A stretch of 64,000 nt of DNA from Mytilisepta virgata (GCA_028015205.1 CM051520.1:63930694-63994693); one strand, 5' to 3'. Shown: positions 33,402 to 44,883, counted from the first letter of the stretch. Notes: a model not told the origin generated them from the letters alone. Numbers and translations are program-made.

Positions 33402-35819
33402 TTTTTAGCTCACCTGACCCGAAGGGTCATGTGAGCTATTGCTATCACTTGGCGTCCGTCGTCCGTCCGTCCGTCGTCCGTCGTCCGTTAACTTTTTCAA
33501 ACGTTAACTCCTCCAACACCATAAGTCCAACTGCAACCAAACTTGGTACAGTTATTAATTGGTATGGGTGCTACAAATCTATTGTTTGGATTTTTGATTC
33601 GTATAAAAACATGGCCGTCATGGCTAAATATAGAACATAGGGGTAAATCGCAGTTTTTTGCAAATAAGTCAGAAACGGTCACAGATATCAAAATTCTGGC
33701 ATGGGGTAAAAGTGATCAGCACCTCAAGATCTACCTGCCCTAAAATTTTGAAGAAGATCCAACCACTCATTTCAGAGTTATCACCCTTTTTTGACATTTT
33801 TGGCTTTTTTTTATGTTATTATTTCAAAAATCTTCTCCTCTGAAACTACTGAATGGATTTGGATAAAACTTAGCATGATTGTTCCTTAGGGTATCCTGCA
33901 CAAAGTTTATGCTTCGATTTTTGATCCATCGAAAAACATGGCCACTGTTACTAAAAATAGAACATAGGGGTCAAACAGCAGTTTTTCGCAAATATCTCAA
34001 AAATCATTAGGTTATGGCAAATTCTGGCAGGTTGAAAGTGTTCAGCATGATGAGAGCTACCTGAGTGCTGATTTTCTTGAAAATATGTTTACTGATGTTA
34101 GAGTTATTGCCCTTTTTTGACATTTTTGGCTTTTTTTTATGTTATTATTTCAAAAATCTTCTCCTCTGAAACTACTGAATGGATTTGGATAAAACTTAGC
34201 ATGATTGTTCCTTAGGGTATCCTGCACAAAGTTTATGCTTGGATTTTTGATCCGTCGAAAAACATGGCCACTGTTACTAAAAATAGAACATAGGGGTCAA
34301 ACAACAGTTTTTCGCAAATATCTCAAAAATCATTAGGTTACGCAAAATTCTGCAGTTTGAAAGTGTTCAGCATGATGAGAGCTACCTGCGTGCTGATTTT
34401 TGTGAAAATCTGTCAACTGATGTTAGAGTTATTGCCCTTTTTTGACATTTTTGGCTTTTTTTTATGTTATTATTTCAAAAATCTTCTTCTCTAAAACTAC
34501 TATTCAAAATCAAATGAAACTTGGTAAGATTGTTCCTTAGGGTATTCTGCAAAAAGTTAATGCTTGGATTTTTGATTGGTCAAAAAACATGTCCGCCCTT
34601 ACTAAAAATAGAACATAGGGGTCAAAATGCTGTTTTTTGCTATTCTTTCCTGAATTATAGAAATAAAATGAAGATGAAAGCTACTTTCAAGGCAAACATG
34701 GTATCCCGAGTTGAATGGTGATGATGAAAGTTTGTTTTGGACGGCCATTTTTAAAATTGCTGCCATTTTCCCGCCATTTTTTACACTTGCTCGGATTTCA
34801 ACAATATTTGGTTTTTAAAGTAAACATGGTATCCTTAGTGAATGGTGATGATGAGAATGTTGTATAACAATGATTAAACTTCATAATATGTGAGCTTTTA
34901 ATTGCCATCACTTGGTGTCTGTCATAATGATGAGAGCTAAAACTACTATTCAAAATCAAATGAAACTTGGTAAGATTGTTCCTTAGGGTATTCTGCAAAA
35001 AGTTAATGCTTGGATTTTTGATTGGTCAAAAAACATGTCCGCCCTTACTAAAAATAGAACATAGGGGTCAAAATGCTGTTTTTTGCTATTCTTTCCTGAA
35101 TTATAGAAATAAAATGAAGATGAAAGCTACTTTCAAGGCAAACATGGTATCCCGAGTTGAATGGTGATGATGAAAGTTTGTTTTGGACGGCCATTTTTAA
35201 AATTGCTGCCATTTTCCCGCCATTTTTTACACTTGCTCGGATTTCAACAATATTTGGTTTTTAAAGTAAACATGGTATCCTTAGTGAATGGTGATGATGA
35301 GAATGTTGTATAACAATGATTAAACTTCATAATATGTGAGCTTTTAATTGCCATCACTTGGTGTCTGTCATAATCGTTGTTAACAAATTTTCAAACATCT
35401 TCTCCTCTGAAACTACTTGGGGGAATTTGATGAAGCTTAGCATGATTGTTCCTGCAATATTTCCTTTTCAAGTACAATAAAAAGCCTTAACCCACAATTT
35501 TTACATAACTTCTTTCAAACATTTTAAAAACGAAGACAACATATAGACCAAAAGATTTATACTTGTATTTGAAGATTAATTAAAGCTTGTATTTTGTATT
35601 ATGAATCATCAGATTGACCATGACTGTATCTTAATCAAGCGTAGGGAGAACTCATGCCCATTTCTTTCCAGAGGTTCTTAAAGGTTTTTAAAGGTATTTT
35701 CAGCATTTTACGTGACCTTTAATACTCAGTTTAGTTTACAACAAACATTAATATATTAATTTAGTTTATAGTGCATTGTTTACCAGGTGAGCGATTCAGG
35801 CTCTTGAGAGCCTCTTGTG
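33402..35819 (-). mobile_element. R1a element, minus orientation, second copy with complete ends
   Basis: The tail (TTTTTAGCTCACC) is at 33402 and the head (CAGGTGAGCGATTCAGG with hairpin AGGCTCTTGAGAGCCT) is at about 35782-35819. Its first 1.4 kb are nearly identical to 31665-33401 but with three instead of four ~327-bp units. It also has a 438-bp internal tandem duplication. It looks like a tandem duplication or a second insertion exactly in the T run of the first copy. Confidence 0.7.
34491..35374 (-). repeat. 438-bp tandem duplication inside the R1a copy
   Basis: 34491-34928 recurs at 34937-35374 (offset 446) with near identity. The 8-bp join reads GATGAGAG, which also occurs elsewhere in the element body (GATGAGAGCTACC), suggesting slippage or unequal exchange between internal units. 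Confidence 0.8.
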
Positions 35820-36591
35820 TTATTGTTTCAAAAATCTTCTTCTCTGAAACTACTATTCAAAATCAAATGAAACTTGGTAAGATTGTTCCTTAGGATATCC
35901 TGCACAAAGTTTATGCTTCGATTTTTGATCCGTCGAAAAGCATGGCCACTGTTACTAAAAATAGAACATAGGGGTCAAACAACAGTTTTGCGCAAATATC
36001 TCAAAAATCATTAGGTTACGGCAAATTCTGGCAGGTTGAAAGTGTTCAGCATGATGAGAGCTACCTGTGTGCTGATTTTCGTGAAAATCTGTCAACTGAT
36101 GTTAGAGTTATTGCCCTTTTTTGACATTTTTGGCTTTTTTTATGTTACTGTTTCAAAAATCTTCTTCTCTGAAACTACTATTCAAAATCAAATGAAACTT
36201 GGTAAGATTGTTCCTTAGGGTATCCTGCAAAAAGTTAATGCTTGGATTTTTGATTGGTCGAAAAACATGTCCGCCCTTACTAAAAATAGAACATAGGGGT
36301 CAAAATGCTGTTTTTTGCTATTTTTTCCTGAATTATAGAAAGAAAATGAAGATGAAAGCTACTTTAAGGTAAACATGGTATCCCTAGTTGAATGGTGATG
36401 ATGACAGTTTGTTTTGGAGGGTCATTTTTAAAATGGCTGCCATTTTCCCGCCATTTTTTACACTTGCTCGGATTTCAACAATATTTGGTTTTTAAAGTAA
36501 ACATGGTATCCTTAGTGAATGGTGATGATGAGATTTAGTTTATAGCGCATTGTTTGCAGGTGAGCGATTCAGGCTCTTGAGAGCCTCTTGT
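35820..36591 (-). mobile_element. R1a element, minus orientation, partial
   Basis: A third, tail-less minus copy starts in the body (TTATTGTTTCAAAAATCTTC) and ends with the head GCAGGTGAGCGATTCAGGCT and its hairpin at 36591. It is about 0.75 kb and lacks the region between the body block and the head. Confidence 0.65.
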
Positions 36592-37275
36592 CTATTTTTA
36601 GTTACAGCAGCCATGTCGGTTGGAAGTCGGGGATGCCAGACATAATTTTGGAAGGGGGCCACCCAAGGACCATTCTGGTCTCAATTGGCCCAGTGGTTTG
36701 AGAGGAAAAGATCTTTAAAGGAAGGTTTACGCTGGATGTCGTCTTTAAAGGGCAAAAACTCCTATAAGGGGTCAATCAATGATTTTGGTCATGTTGACTT
36801 ATTTTTAGATCTTAATTTGTTGAACATTTTTGCTGTTTACAATTTGTCTTTATCTATAAGTATATTCAAGATAATAACATAAAACTGCAAAATTTCCTTA
36901 AAATTAACAATTCAGGGGCAATAACCCAACAAAGGGTTGACCAATTCGTCTGAAAATTTCATGAAAGGTAGATCTTGACCTGACGAACATTTTTACCCAG
37001 TCAGTTTTGCTCTACTTCCTTTAGTTTTTAAGATATAGGAAAAAAACTGCAGTTTACCCCTATGTTCTATTTTTAGCCATGTCGGCCATGTTGGTTGGCA
37101 GGCGGGGTCATCAGACATATCTTTTAAACTACATACCCCAATGATGATTGTGACAAAGTTTGGTTACATTTGGCCCAGTAGTTTCAGAGGAGAAGATTTT
37201 TGTAAAAGTTTACAGACGACGACGAACGCCAAGTGATGAGAAAAGCTCACTTGACATTTCAGGTCAGGTGAGCTA
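36592..37275 (+). mobile_element. R1-type element, plus orientation, 3' part
   Basis: Abuts the head of the preceding minus copy and ends with the normal tail: CAGACGACGACGAACGCC, AAGTGATGAGAAAAGCTCAC and GGTCAGGTGAGCTAAAA. The body (CAGCCATGTCGGTTGG, CCCCTATGTTCTATTTTTAG) is related to R1a/R1c. No head is seen. Confidence 0.55.
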
Positions 37276-37473
37276 AAATGGAAAATGAAACAGCAAGTTG
37301 CAAATTTCATTTTCAAATTTCATTTTTCAATTTTCAAATAAATGAAAAATGAAAAAGCAAGTTGCAAATTTCATTTTTCAATTTTCAAATTAAATTGAAA
37401 AATGAAAAAGCAAGTTGCAAATTTCATTTTTTGATTTCCAGATAAAAACTGAAAAATGTTTGGCCACTTTATG
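37276..37473. repeat. Foldback element: remainder of the right arm
   Basis: Resumes the ladder of GAAAAAGCAAGTTGCAAATT and CATTTTTCAATTTT units in the complementary orientation and ends with AAAATGTTTGGCCACTTTAT, the inverted match to the left end at 29461. The same element is thus interrupted by 30101-37275. Confidence 0.7.
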
Positions 37474-37689
37474 CCACAAAACGGAATTAAAAGTGATTTA
37501 GGTTTTCAAGCAGTTCAGCTTAAAACTTGGAGATCGAGCGGTATTTTATCAACTGCATTTCCAATACAATGTTCAATGCGATTCTGTCGTCTGCTGTAAA
37601 GAACAAAGGACGATATTGCATTCTTGGACACCAAACATTTCAGAATTCCTAAAATCTGGCACCTTTCTTAAGCATTTTAAATGAACCAG

Positions 37690-38430
37690 TGGAACTGGAT
37701 TTTTCAAATGATTCATTGAGATTGCAGTATCGAATCATTCACAAATTTGCTTTTCCTCAGATTTAATTTTGCCAAAGAAAACCACAATTACCGTCAATAG
37801 GTGCCACTTCATTGAAAAAGTCATCTTCATATTTGGATTTGTTTCTTGAAATAGACTATGAGGGACGTTTGAAGACAAAACTTTATGACAAACGTGATGA
37901 CTTCAACTTTCCTATTGTTAATTTTCCATTCTTGAGTAGCAATATACCAGCATCGCCTGCATATGGCGTCTACGTTTCTCAGCTTATCCGATTTTCAAGG
38001 GCATGCGTGAGTTACCATGACTTTCGACAAAGAGGATTACTGCTGTCACAAAAGCTTCTTAACCAGGGTTTTATCAGGGATAAGTTGATGTCATCACTTA
38101 AGAAATTTTACGGTCGTCATCATGAATTGATTGACCATAACAGTGTTCCAATATCTAAGATGATGTTGAACCTGTTCCCACTGTCGTAACCTTTCATGTG
38201 CCTCCACCGGATTGACTTTGTTGAACTTCACGACGGGTGCCGTATACGGAGCAGGAACATGAGTTCACTCCTGGTTTTTATAGGAGTTAGTGTTGTTCAT
38301 TGTTTTTTAGTTTTCTGTGTTTATTTGTTGTGCTTGTGGTTGTTAATTTGTCTTCCCGGGTTTGTCTGTCCAATGGATTACGTTTTTGTGATTGCTCCTT
38401 AGGTATATTTGTCCTTTTTTTTTCAATAAA
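37690..38430 (+). pseudogene. PLE-type reverse transcriptase 3' fragment with 3' UTR
   Basis: 37812-38189 encodes SSSYLDLFLEIDYEG, DKRDDFNFPIVNFPFLSSNI, PAYGVYVSQLIRFSRACVSY and KLLNQGFIRDKLMSSLKKFY, the region after the YIDD block of the RT at 27.5 kb. The stop is followed by a UTR (CGGGTGCCGTATACGGAGCA, TCACTCCTGGTTTTTATAGG, TTTGTCTGTCCAATGGATTA) that matches 27036-26833 in reverse. It ends in an A-rich run at about 38430. Truncated at its 5' side, as expected of a retroelement copy; not functional. Confidence 0.7.
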
Positions 38431-38462
38431 AAAATCATGAAATATGAGTTGTTATGACAATG

Positions 38463-40098
38463 TCCACCTCAAAAATATAAATAGCAGACAACTTGCTGTG
38501 ATTAGAACGGTAGGTGTGTGAAGGTATCGTGCAGTTATGTAGATAAACTCAATAGCAGTACACGAGAGGCGTGGTTTAGGAATTTTCAACTAATAAGATT
38601 TCATTGATTATTTAATAGTTCAGGATGAATTAATACATATATCCGCATTTTTTTAAAAATTATGCAAAAACATATATCGAATTTTAAAATAGAAAATAAC
38701 ATTATCTTTGATGCGTTGTGCTGTCGATTGTCTGTAATTTATTTTATTTTATTTATCTATTTTTTTTTCACATAATGAGAATTAAATCCAATTATAAAGT
38801 CTGTTAATCAACATAATGAAATTTTAATAATATATATCTATTACATTAAGAATTTCTGAAATCTAATGAATTAACAGACTGTTCACCATATATTATAATA
38901 GCATTAAATATTTTATATATAATCAACACAAATTGTTTTTAAGACATTCAGTCATTAAAATTATTAATTTAGGATCTTATTATATTCTATAATATATAAA
39001 TTGTTTTCCATTTTAACTTATTGTTTTATTTAAATACCGTTTAGTTATTTAAAAAGTACGACTTTGTAATTATATGACAATTAATTCTTCTTGTATTAAA
39101 TTAATCTACTCATGCAGTTTCATCACTTGTAGAATTCAGAACTTCTAAACGCTGACGTAAGTTTATACCTTTAAAATTGCCAGGTTATAATTAATTTTAA
39201 AGGACAAGAAGTGTCAGCAGGTGTCAAGTAAACGTCCTGTAAAAAGTTGTAAAACAACAGGTGGCTGGTAATGTGATCATGATACATGTATTTGAAATTT
39301 ATTTCAAGGTGTGTACATGACTGAAGCTATTTAAACAGCTCCTTAAATAATAAAAAAATTGATGAGCCTATATCAGTAATTGTTTTATTCAATGCCAAGA
39401 GTATATTATATCATGTATATTATAAAAAAAATCTTATGCAATTCATGCTTGGTATTTATATGTTAATAAATAATTCTACCTTCAATTTGTAGATCTTTAA
39501 AGAAAGATATATTTTACCAAATAAAAGAATATCAATAAAAAATGAAATAATAATAGTAAATTTAAAGAATTTATCATAAAAAGTAAAAATTCTCCACAAG
39601 TAACAATTAGTTTCTCTTTCATCTTTTTTTTTTAAATTTTTCACTTTGTGCGAAACAGTGAAAAAAAGCTGTTAATCCTTTCCTTGAAATTTTATTTTGT
39701 GCATTTACAGACTGTATAAATGGATTAAATCAATTAAGCCCTTTACTTTATAAAAAATGTGTACAAAATAAATAAATAAATAAGACAATCAAAGACAAAA
39801 TACATGAAGGATAAATTATTATTTCTATTATAAAATGCGATATAAAATTTATCTGCATAATACCTTTAAAAATATGGATATATTTATCGATTCAACCCAT
39901 ATTTTTTATTATTAATCAATGGATTATCATTCATCACTGAGCTATTAAAAAGTAAATGAAATTTTATTAGTTAAAAATTCCTAAATTACGCCTCTTGTGT
40001 ACTGCAGTTAAGTTTATCTACATAACTGCGAGATACTTTCACACCTCCTACTGTTCTAATCACAGCAAGGTGTCTGTTAATTATATTCTGCAGGTGGA
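38463..40098. repeat. 1.6-kb imperfect palindrome (foldback element)
   Basis: The left end CCACCT...AGCAGACAACTTGCTGTGATTAGA-like sequence (38464 on) matches the reverse complement of the right end (to about 40098) with many substitutions. Shared blocks are TTGCTGTGATTAGAAC, GCAGTTATGTAGATAAAC, GCAGTACAC.AGAGGCGT and TTTAGGAATTTT.AACTAATA. The match continues inwards for several hundred bp (AATAGTTCAGGATGAAT vs AATAGCTCAGTGATGAAT; GTCTGTTAAT.AACATAATGAAATTTTA). Very AT-rich, no coding frame. It resembles a MITE with very long terminal inverted repeats. Confidence 0.7.
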
Positions 40099-40131
40099 TG
40101 CTGTCATAAAAAATCATATTTTATAAAACAT

Positions 40132-40788
40132 ATTAATTTCAAAGTCATAAAGTTATAAGTCAAATACACATGAAATAGGTTACCTATTATTTGTATATTT
40201 TCTTAGTAATCCGAGATGAATACAATTTTCTCCACGCGTTTATTTTATTTCATGACCGATTATTTTTTCAATTAAATTATTTGAATCTTAATACCTAAAC
40301 AGTTAAACAGATCATCTCATGATGTTTGATTCAACGAAATATGTCTGTGACAAGATGTAAAACGCTGATGCAGTCATATTTAGTCTATAATAACCCAGGT
40401 AAATAGCCAGATTGCGTTGTGAAAAAAAAAACCTTTTAACAGTACAAAATCGACTGGCATGAACAAAAAAGGTTGCCACAAATAGATTTTTACTGCCACA
40501 ACACAGGTAAGTGTTGTGTCAGCTAAAATGTGTCTGACCCAACGCTAGAAAAGGTTGAGGCAGTCATATGTCAACCATAGCAGCAAAACGTTTGTCTGAC
40601 ACAACGTTTGCAGTCATTTGCAACTATTTTTGCAGTCATTTACGTTCAAAAATGTCCTTTGCAGTTACAAAACGACTGAGGGTTCGTCTTTTCAATTATT
40701 TGTTCTGTCAGCAGTGTATTATTATCATTTCATATTTGTATCGTCAAACGTGATTGGGTTTTAGTAGTGTATTTTTTACTTATAAAAT
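40132..40788 (+). other. F1 upstream region/leader
   Basis: No LTR matching the 624-bp LTR is present here, and no primer site is recognised. The stretch has short recurring phrases (CAGTCAT.T.CAAC, CAAAACG.TTGTCTGACACAA) near 40350-40690. It is nearly identical in the right arm. It could be the F1 leader or the flank of a 5'-truncated F1 copy. The 61-codon open frame at 40568 shows no domain. Confidence 0.4.
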
Positions 40789-41928
40789 ATGACTTTCGGG
40801 GAAACTTCCCAGGAAAAAGTAAAAGAAAATGGGGTTGAATTTGATGAGAATCAGATTGAAAAGATGATTAAGTTTTTTACACTTCATGGTAAATATAAAG
40901 TTGTAACTACTGAGGAGTATAATTTGTTGTCGAAATCTAAACCAGTTAAACAGGAGTTGAAGTACGATGCACCTCGGTTTACACGTACTCCTAAGGCTAG
41001 TGCTGATATTCCTCCAGAGAGTCCATCACCTCCAGTTCCAACTAGAAACCCCCAAGATAGTTTGAAATATCAGGGTGAATTTTGATTTTAGTAATTTGAG
41101 TCGGAATGCTTCTTTAACTATCAGAGGCCAAGGTTACCAACATTTGCTGGTGATCCTAAAGGTGAAACATCCTTTGATGTTTGGAATTTTGAAGTGAAAT
41201 GTTTATTAAGGGAAAAGTTATATCCTGAATTGATAGTGTTGCAATGTATGCGAAATTCATTAAAGGGTCAAGCACGTAGTTCATTGCTTACGATTCCTGA
41301 AAACGCCACACCACAGGAAGAATTAGACAAGTTAGAGGGTATTTATGGTTATGTTTACTCTAATGAAACCCTTTTGCAAACATTTTACACAGAAAAGCAA
41401 AAGGAATGTCAATCTGTTGCTGAATATGGCATGAAATTAGAAGAGATATTGCAAAAGGCTTAAGAAAAGCGTAAGATAAGTCACAAGGTCAGGACTGATA
41501 TGTTAAAAACCAAGTTTTGGTCAGGTATTAGAGATCCTATCTTAAAGAATGCTACTAGGTACATGTATGATATTGCCGCCGATTTTGACAAGTTTCGAAA
41601 GGCTGTTAGGGAAATAGAGCTTGAATTTGAGTTATCTATGCCACCCAAAACTACTGTTATGCATCAGCCAGTTACTACGGATCCTAAGTTTGTTCAGTTT
41701 ATGGATAAGATGGAATCATTTTCAAAAAGGTTAAATTCTTTTGAGAGTGAATTAATGAACACGAAAGAAGCTAAACCGGTTAACTATCAGAGTCAGTCTT
41801 ATAGTAAATATAGAGGTACTCACTTAAATAGAGGAAGGTTTAACCCCAGACAAAACAGGGGATTTAATATTTTTAGAGGATTTGGGGTATGTATAACACA
41901 AATGCAGGAGGACAGAGTCAGGATTTAA
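40789..41928 (+). pseudogene. F1 Gag (PNMA-like), left arm, frameshifted and with a stop
   Basis: Begins at an ATG with VKENGVEFDENQIEKMIKFF and a proline-rich linker. A frameshift at about 41085 leads into LPTFAGDPKGETSFDVWNFE, RNSLKGQARSSLL, YGYVYSNETLLQTFYTEKQ and SVAEYGMKLE. After the TAA at 41461 come MLKTKFWSGIRDPIL and KFRKAVREIELEFE. The capsid-like part resembles PNMA-family Gag (FSG..F..W, SLRG.A, L..LE..YG.V.S...L...FY, L....F..GL). An RG-rich tail (RGRFNPRQNRGF) stands where a zinc knuckle is usual; no CCHC is visible. Capsid role inferred; dead copy. Confidence 0.75.
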
Positions 41929-42010
41929 ACTTGAATTAGTCTCTGTTGAAGGGCAAACTAGAGACAAAAATTTTAAAAGCCCTAAAGGTAAGCTAAGTAA
42001 TAACAAAACA

Positions 42011-42232
42011 TTGTTGGAAAGAATGGTAGGTACAAAAAATGAGTCTGATATTTTTGTTAACTTTTTGAAGTGTAGAGATTTAATAGACAGTGGGTCTATG
42101 ATTTCGACAGTGTCAGAACATGTACAGTTAATGAAGCCAGTACCTGAGGTGAAACCTTTGGAAGAATTTCAGTTATTGGTTAATGTAGCCGAAGGATCTA
42201 AACTTCCCTATAACGGATATGTTGAGGTTTAG
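42011..42232 (+). pseudogene. F1 aspartic protease fragment, left arm
   Basis: Contains CRDLIDSGSMISTVSE, the retropepsin active-site block (DSG) followed by hydrophobic positions, then PVPEVKPLEEFQLLV. It ends at a TAG in the middle of the domain; the flap and C-terminal part continue with stops. It would process Gag-Pol in an intact element. Confidence 0.65.
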
Positions 42233-43644
42233 GTAAATATACCATTTATTCATAGAGATCTTTTACTAGTCCCTATGTTAGTTGTCCCTTTGTCAGAATA
42301 TAATGAAAAGGTTCCTATTATTGTTAGGACTAATATTCTAAGGTTGAGTAAAGATTTACTGGATATTTCAGATGAAGAAATTATAGTTCCAAAACAGTAG
42401 GATACAGCATTTTCTGTTCTTCAAAGTTGTTGTTCGGGTGTGGTAAGGTCTGTGAATAAACGTCCTTTGAAATTACAGTCATCATCAGTAATGACAATTT
42501 CTGGTCTGGTTCGATTAAAGGGTACACCTGAAGATTATAATACTTTAGTTACTGAGAATCGGAAAGGTTGTTTGTCCTAGGGTTATTTCGGTTAAGAGGA
42601 ATGGTAAGCAAAAGGTGCCTGTTAGAATTTGTAACATTAATGCGAAGCCTTTTATTATTAAACCAAAGACGGCCCTTTGTGAGTGAAGTGACGTTAAGAT
42701 GGTTTTCAGGTAGATTATAGTGGCTTAGGTTCAATATCAGAGGAGACGAAAATACAGCCAGATAAATCTGGTTTAAAGGAATTTGGTATTGAAATCCGAG
42801 ATGATTTGCCGGATGATGTTAAGGCAAAGTTAAACAGTTTGTTAGGCAAGTGGAAATCGATTTTTTATACTGGACCGACAGATTTGGGTTTTACTACTTT
42901 GGTTGAGCATGATATAAAGTTAACTGACGAAACGCTTTTCAAGGAACCATTTCGGCATATACCCCCCTTCAATTTTTGAAGAAGTCCGTGAACATTTGAG
43001 GGAAATGTTGGAAGCAGGGGTTATAAGAGAATCATCTAGTCTTTTTCCAGTAACGTGGTTTTAGTAAGAAAACCCGATGGTTCATTACGTTTCTATAGAT
43101 TTTCGTAGGTAAAACATGCGAACTATAAAGGACGCTTATGCTTTGCACAGAATCGATGAAACATTAGCTTGTTTGGCCGGAAGTAAATATTTTTCTCAGT
43201 TATATTTGCGCTCGGCTTACTGGTAGTATAATCTGAAGGAATCTGATCGATACAAAACCGCTTTTAACTTAGGACCCCTTGGGTTTTATGAATGTAATCG
43301 TTAAGCGTTCGGGTTAACTAATGCTTGTGCAACATTCCAGAGACTTATGGAGAGGTGTATGAGTGAGCTTAACCTCATAGAATGACTGATTTATTTGGAC
43401 GATATATATATTGTCATATTTTCGAAGACCGCTGAGAACACTTGTGTAGATTGGAATCTGTTTTTGATGGATTGAAGAAGAACGGGTTAAAACTTAAATG
43501 TAAGAAGTGTGAGTTTTTTTTAGAACAGAAATCAAGTACCTTGGATTTGTGGTTTCAGAAGAAGGTATAAAGACCGACCGAGATAAATTTGCCGCTGTTT
43601 GTAATTGGCTAGAAATTCAGAAGGGGAAATGACTCAGAAGATTT
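42233..43644 (+). pseudogene. F1 reverse transcriptase region, left arm, heavily mutated
   Basis: Translations in shifting frames show LGKWKSIFYTGPTDLGFTTL, VEHDIKLTDETLFKEPF (conserved N-terminal part of gypsy RT), LREMLEAG.IRESSS, and YLDD at 43392-43403. Stops and frameshifts occur throughout, including TAG where the SAYWQ block has Gln. The region is collinear with 60509-61890 in the right arm. Non-functional. Confidence 0.7.
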
Positions 43645-44883
43645 TTGGGATTTACCTCTTATTATCGGAAGTTCATCAAGAATTACGCAAAGATAGTGAA
43701 GCCGCTGAATTATTTGTTGATTGGACATCAGAATAACAGAAAAGCAAAGCGAAAAAAGAACGGGAATGTCAAGCCAACACCTTGGAAGTGGGGAAAGGTA
43801 CAACAAGACGCCCGGGAAAAGATAATTCAGGTATTAACTAATCCACCAGTTTTAGCTTACACTAATTATAGTTTACCCTTTATTTTGAATGTTGATGCCA
43901 GTGGCGAAGGTTTAGGTGTTATTTTGTATCAAAAACAAGGTGGTGTTGAGAGAGTAATTGCATTAGCTAGTCGTGGTTTGCGAGCAGCTGGAAATATATA
44001 CCCTGCACAGAAGCGGGAGTTTTTGGCACTAAAGTGGGCAGTTACTGATAAATTTCAGGATTATTTATATGGTTACAAGTTTGAGGTTCGTACAGACAAC
44101 AACCCTCTTATATATGTTTTGGGTAAGGCTAAGCTAGACGCTACGTCTCAGCGTTGGATAGCTGCTTTAGCTACTTACGGTTTTAATATCGTATATAGGA
44201 GTGGAGTTTCTAATGTCGATGCAGATCCGCCCTCTAGATTAAATTATGAGAAAAGGGAATTGTTTTCCGGTACTATCAAGGCCATACATGATTCAATATT
44301 AGTTTCTCATACCAGTTCTCCTATTGAATGTGTATTTATGACTCAGAATATTCATGATATTGGTCAGGTAGATTTTGGAGCAGGCACATTTTCTGATATT
44401 TCTTGGCATCTTGAACAGAAAATGTATACTGATATTACTAGTGTTATAGATCTGAAGAAGTCTAGTCAGAGGCCTGATAAAAGACAAATTGGTTGTGAGA
44501 CGCCACGTGTACATAAGTTATTATATGATAGGGAAAAACTTGTTTTGAGAGATAACATCTTGTATAGGGTTAGTAATCTGAACGGAGAAACTATACATCA
44601 GTTAGTGCTACCAGAGAATTTTAGGGAGGTCGCTTTAGTAGGGTTGCATGATGATGCTGGTCATCAAGGCAGAGATCGTACATTAAATTTGGTTAAATCT
44701 CGGTTTTATTGGCCTGGAGTAACTAAAGATGTGGAGGAGAAAGTGTCAATTTGTCCTAATTGTATTTTACGAAAGTCTAAGAGTCATAATTCCGTGTTGG
44801 TAAATATTGGAGATGATTTGTTTAGATTTTTTATCTTTGGAACAGTCAAAGGAGGGTTTCGAAAACATTCTCGTCATAACTGA
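43645..44883 (+). pseudogene. F1 RNase H and integrase zinc-binding region, left arm
   Basis: 412 open codons. It starts at the RT-RNase H connection (GFTSYYRKFIKNYAKIVKPL). RNase H follows with NVDASGEGLGVILYQ, SRGLRAAG, KREFLALKWAVTDKF and RTDNNPL. LDATSQRWIAALATYGFNIV and SGVSNVDADPPSR lead to the integrase HHCC finger: GLHDDAGHQGRDRTLNLVKS, RFYWPG and CPNCILRK. The frame ends because a short deletion at about 44809 (sequence kept in the right arm) shifts it before the catalytic core. Confidence 0.85.

Noticed and set aside
31761..34721. Repeated open frames of 60-66 codons with identical translations
   Set aside because: They recur because the R1a element and its 327-bp units recur. They are open on both strands and carry no family signature.
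15960..37275. CRISPR-like regular repeats
   Set aside because: Units are adjacent or diverged repeats of 150-330 bp without unique spacers of constant length, in a clearly eukaryotic context.
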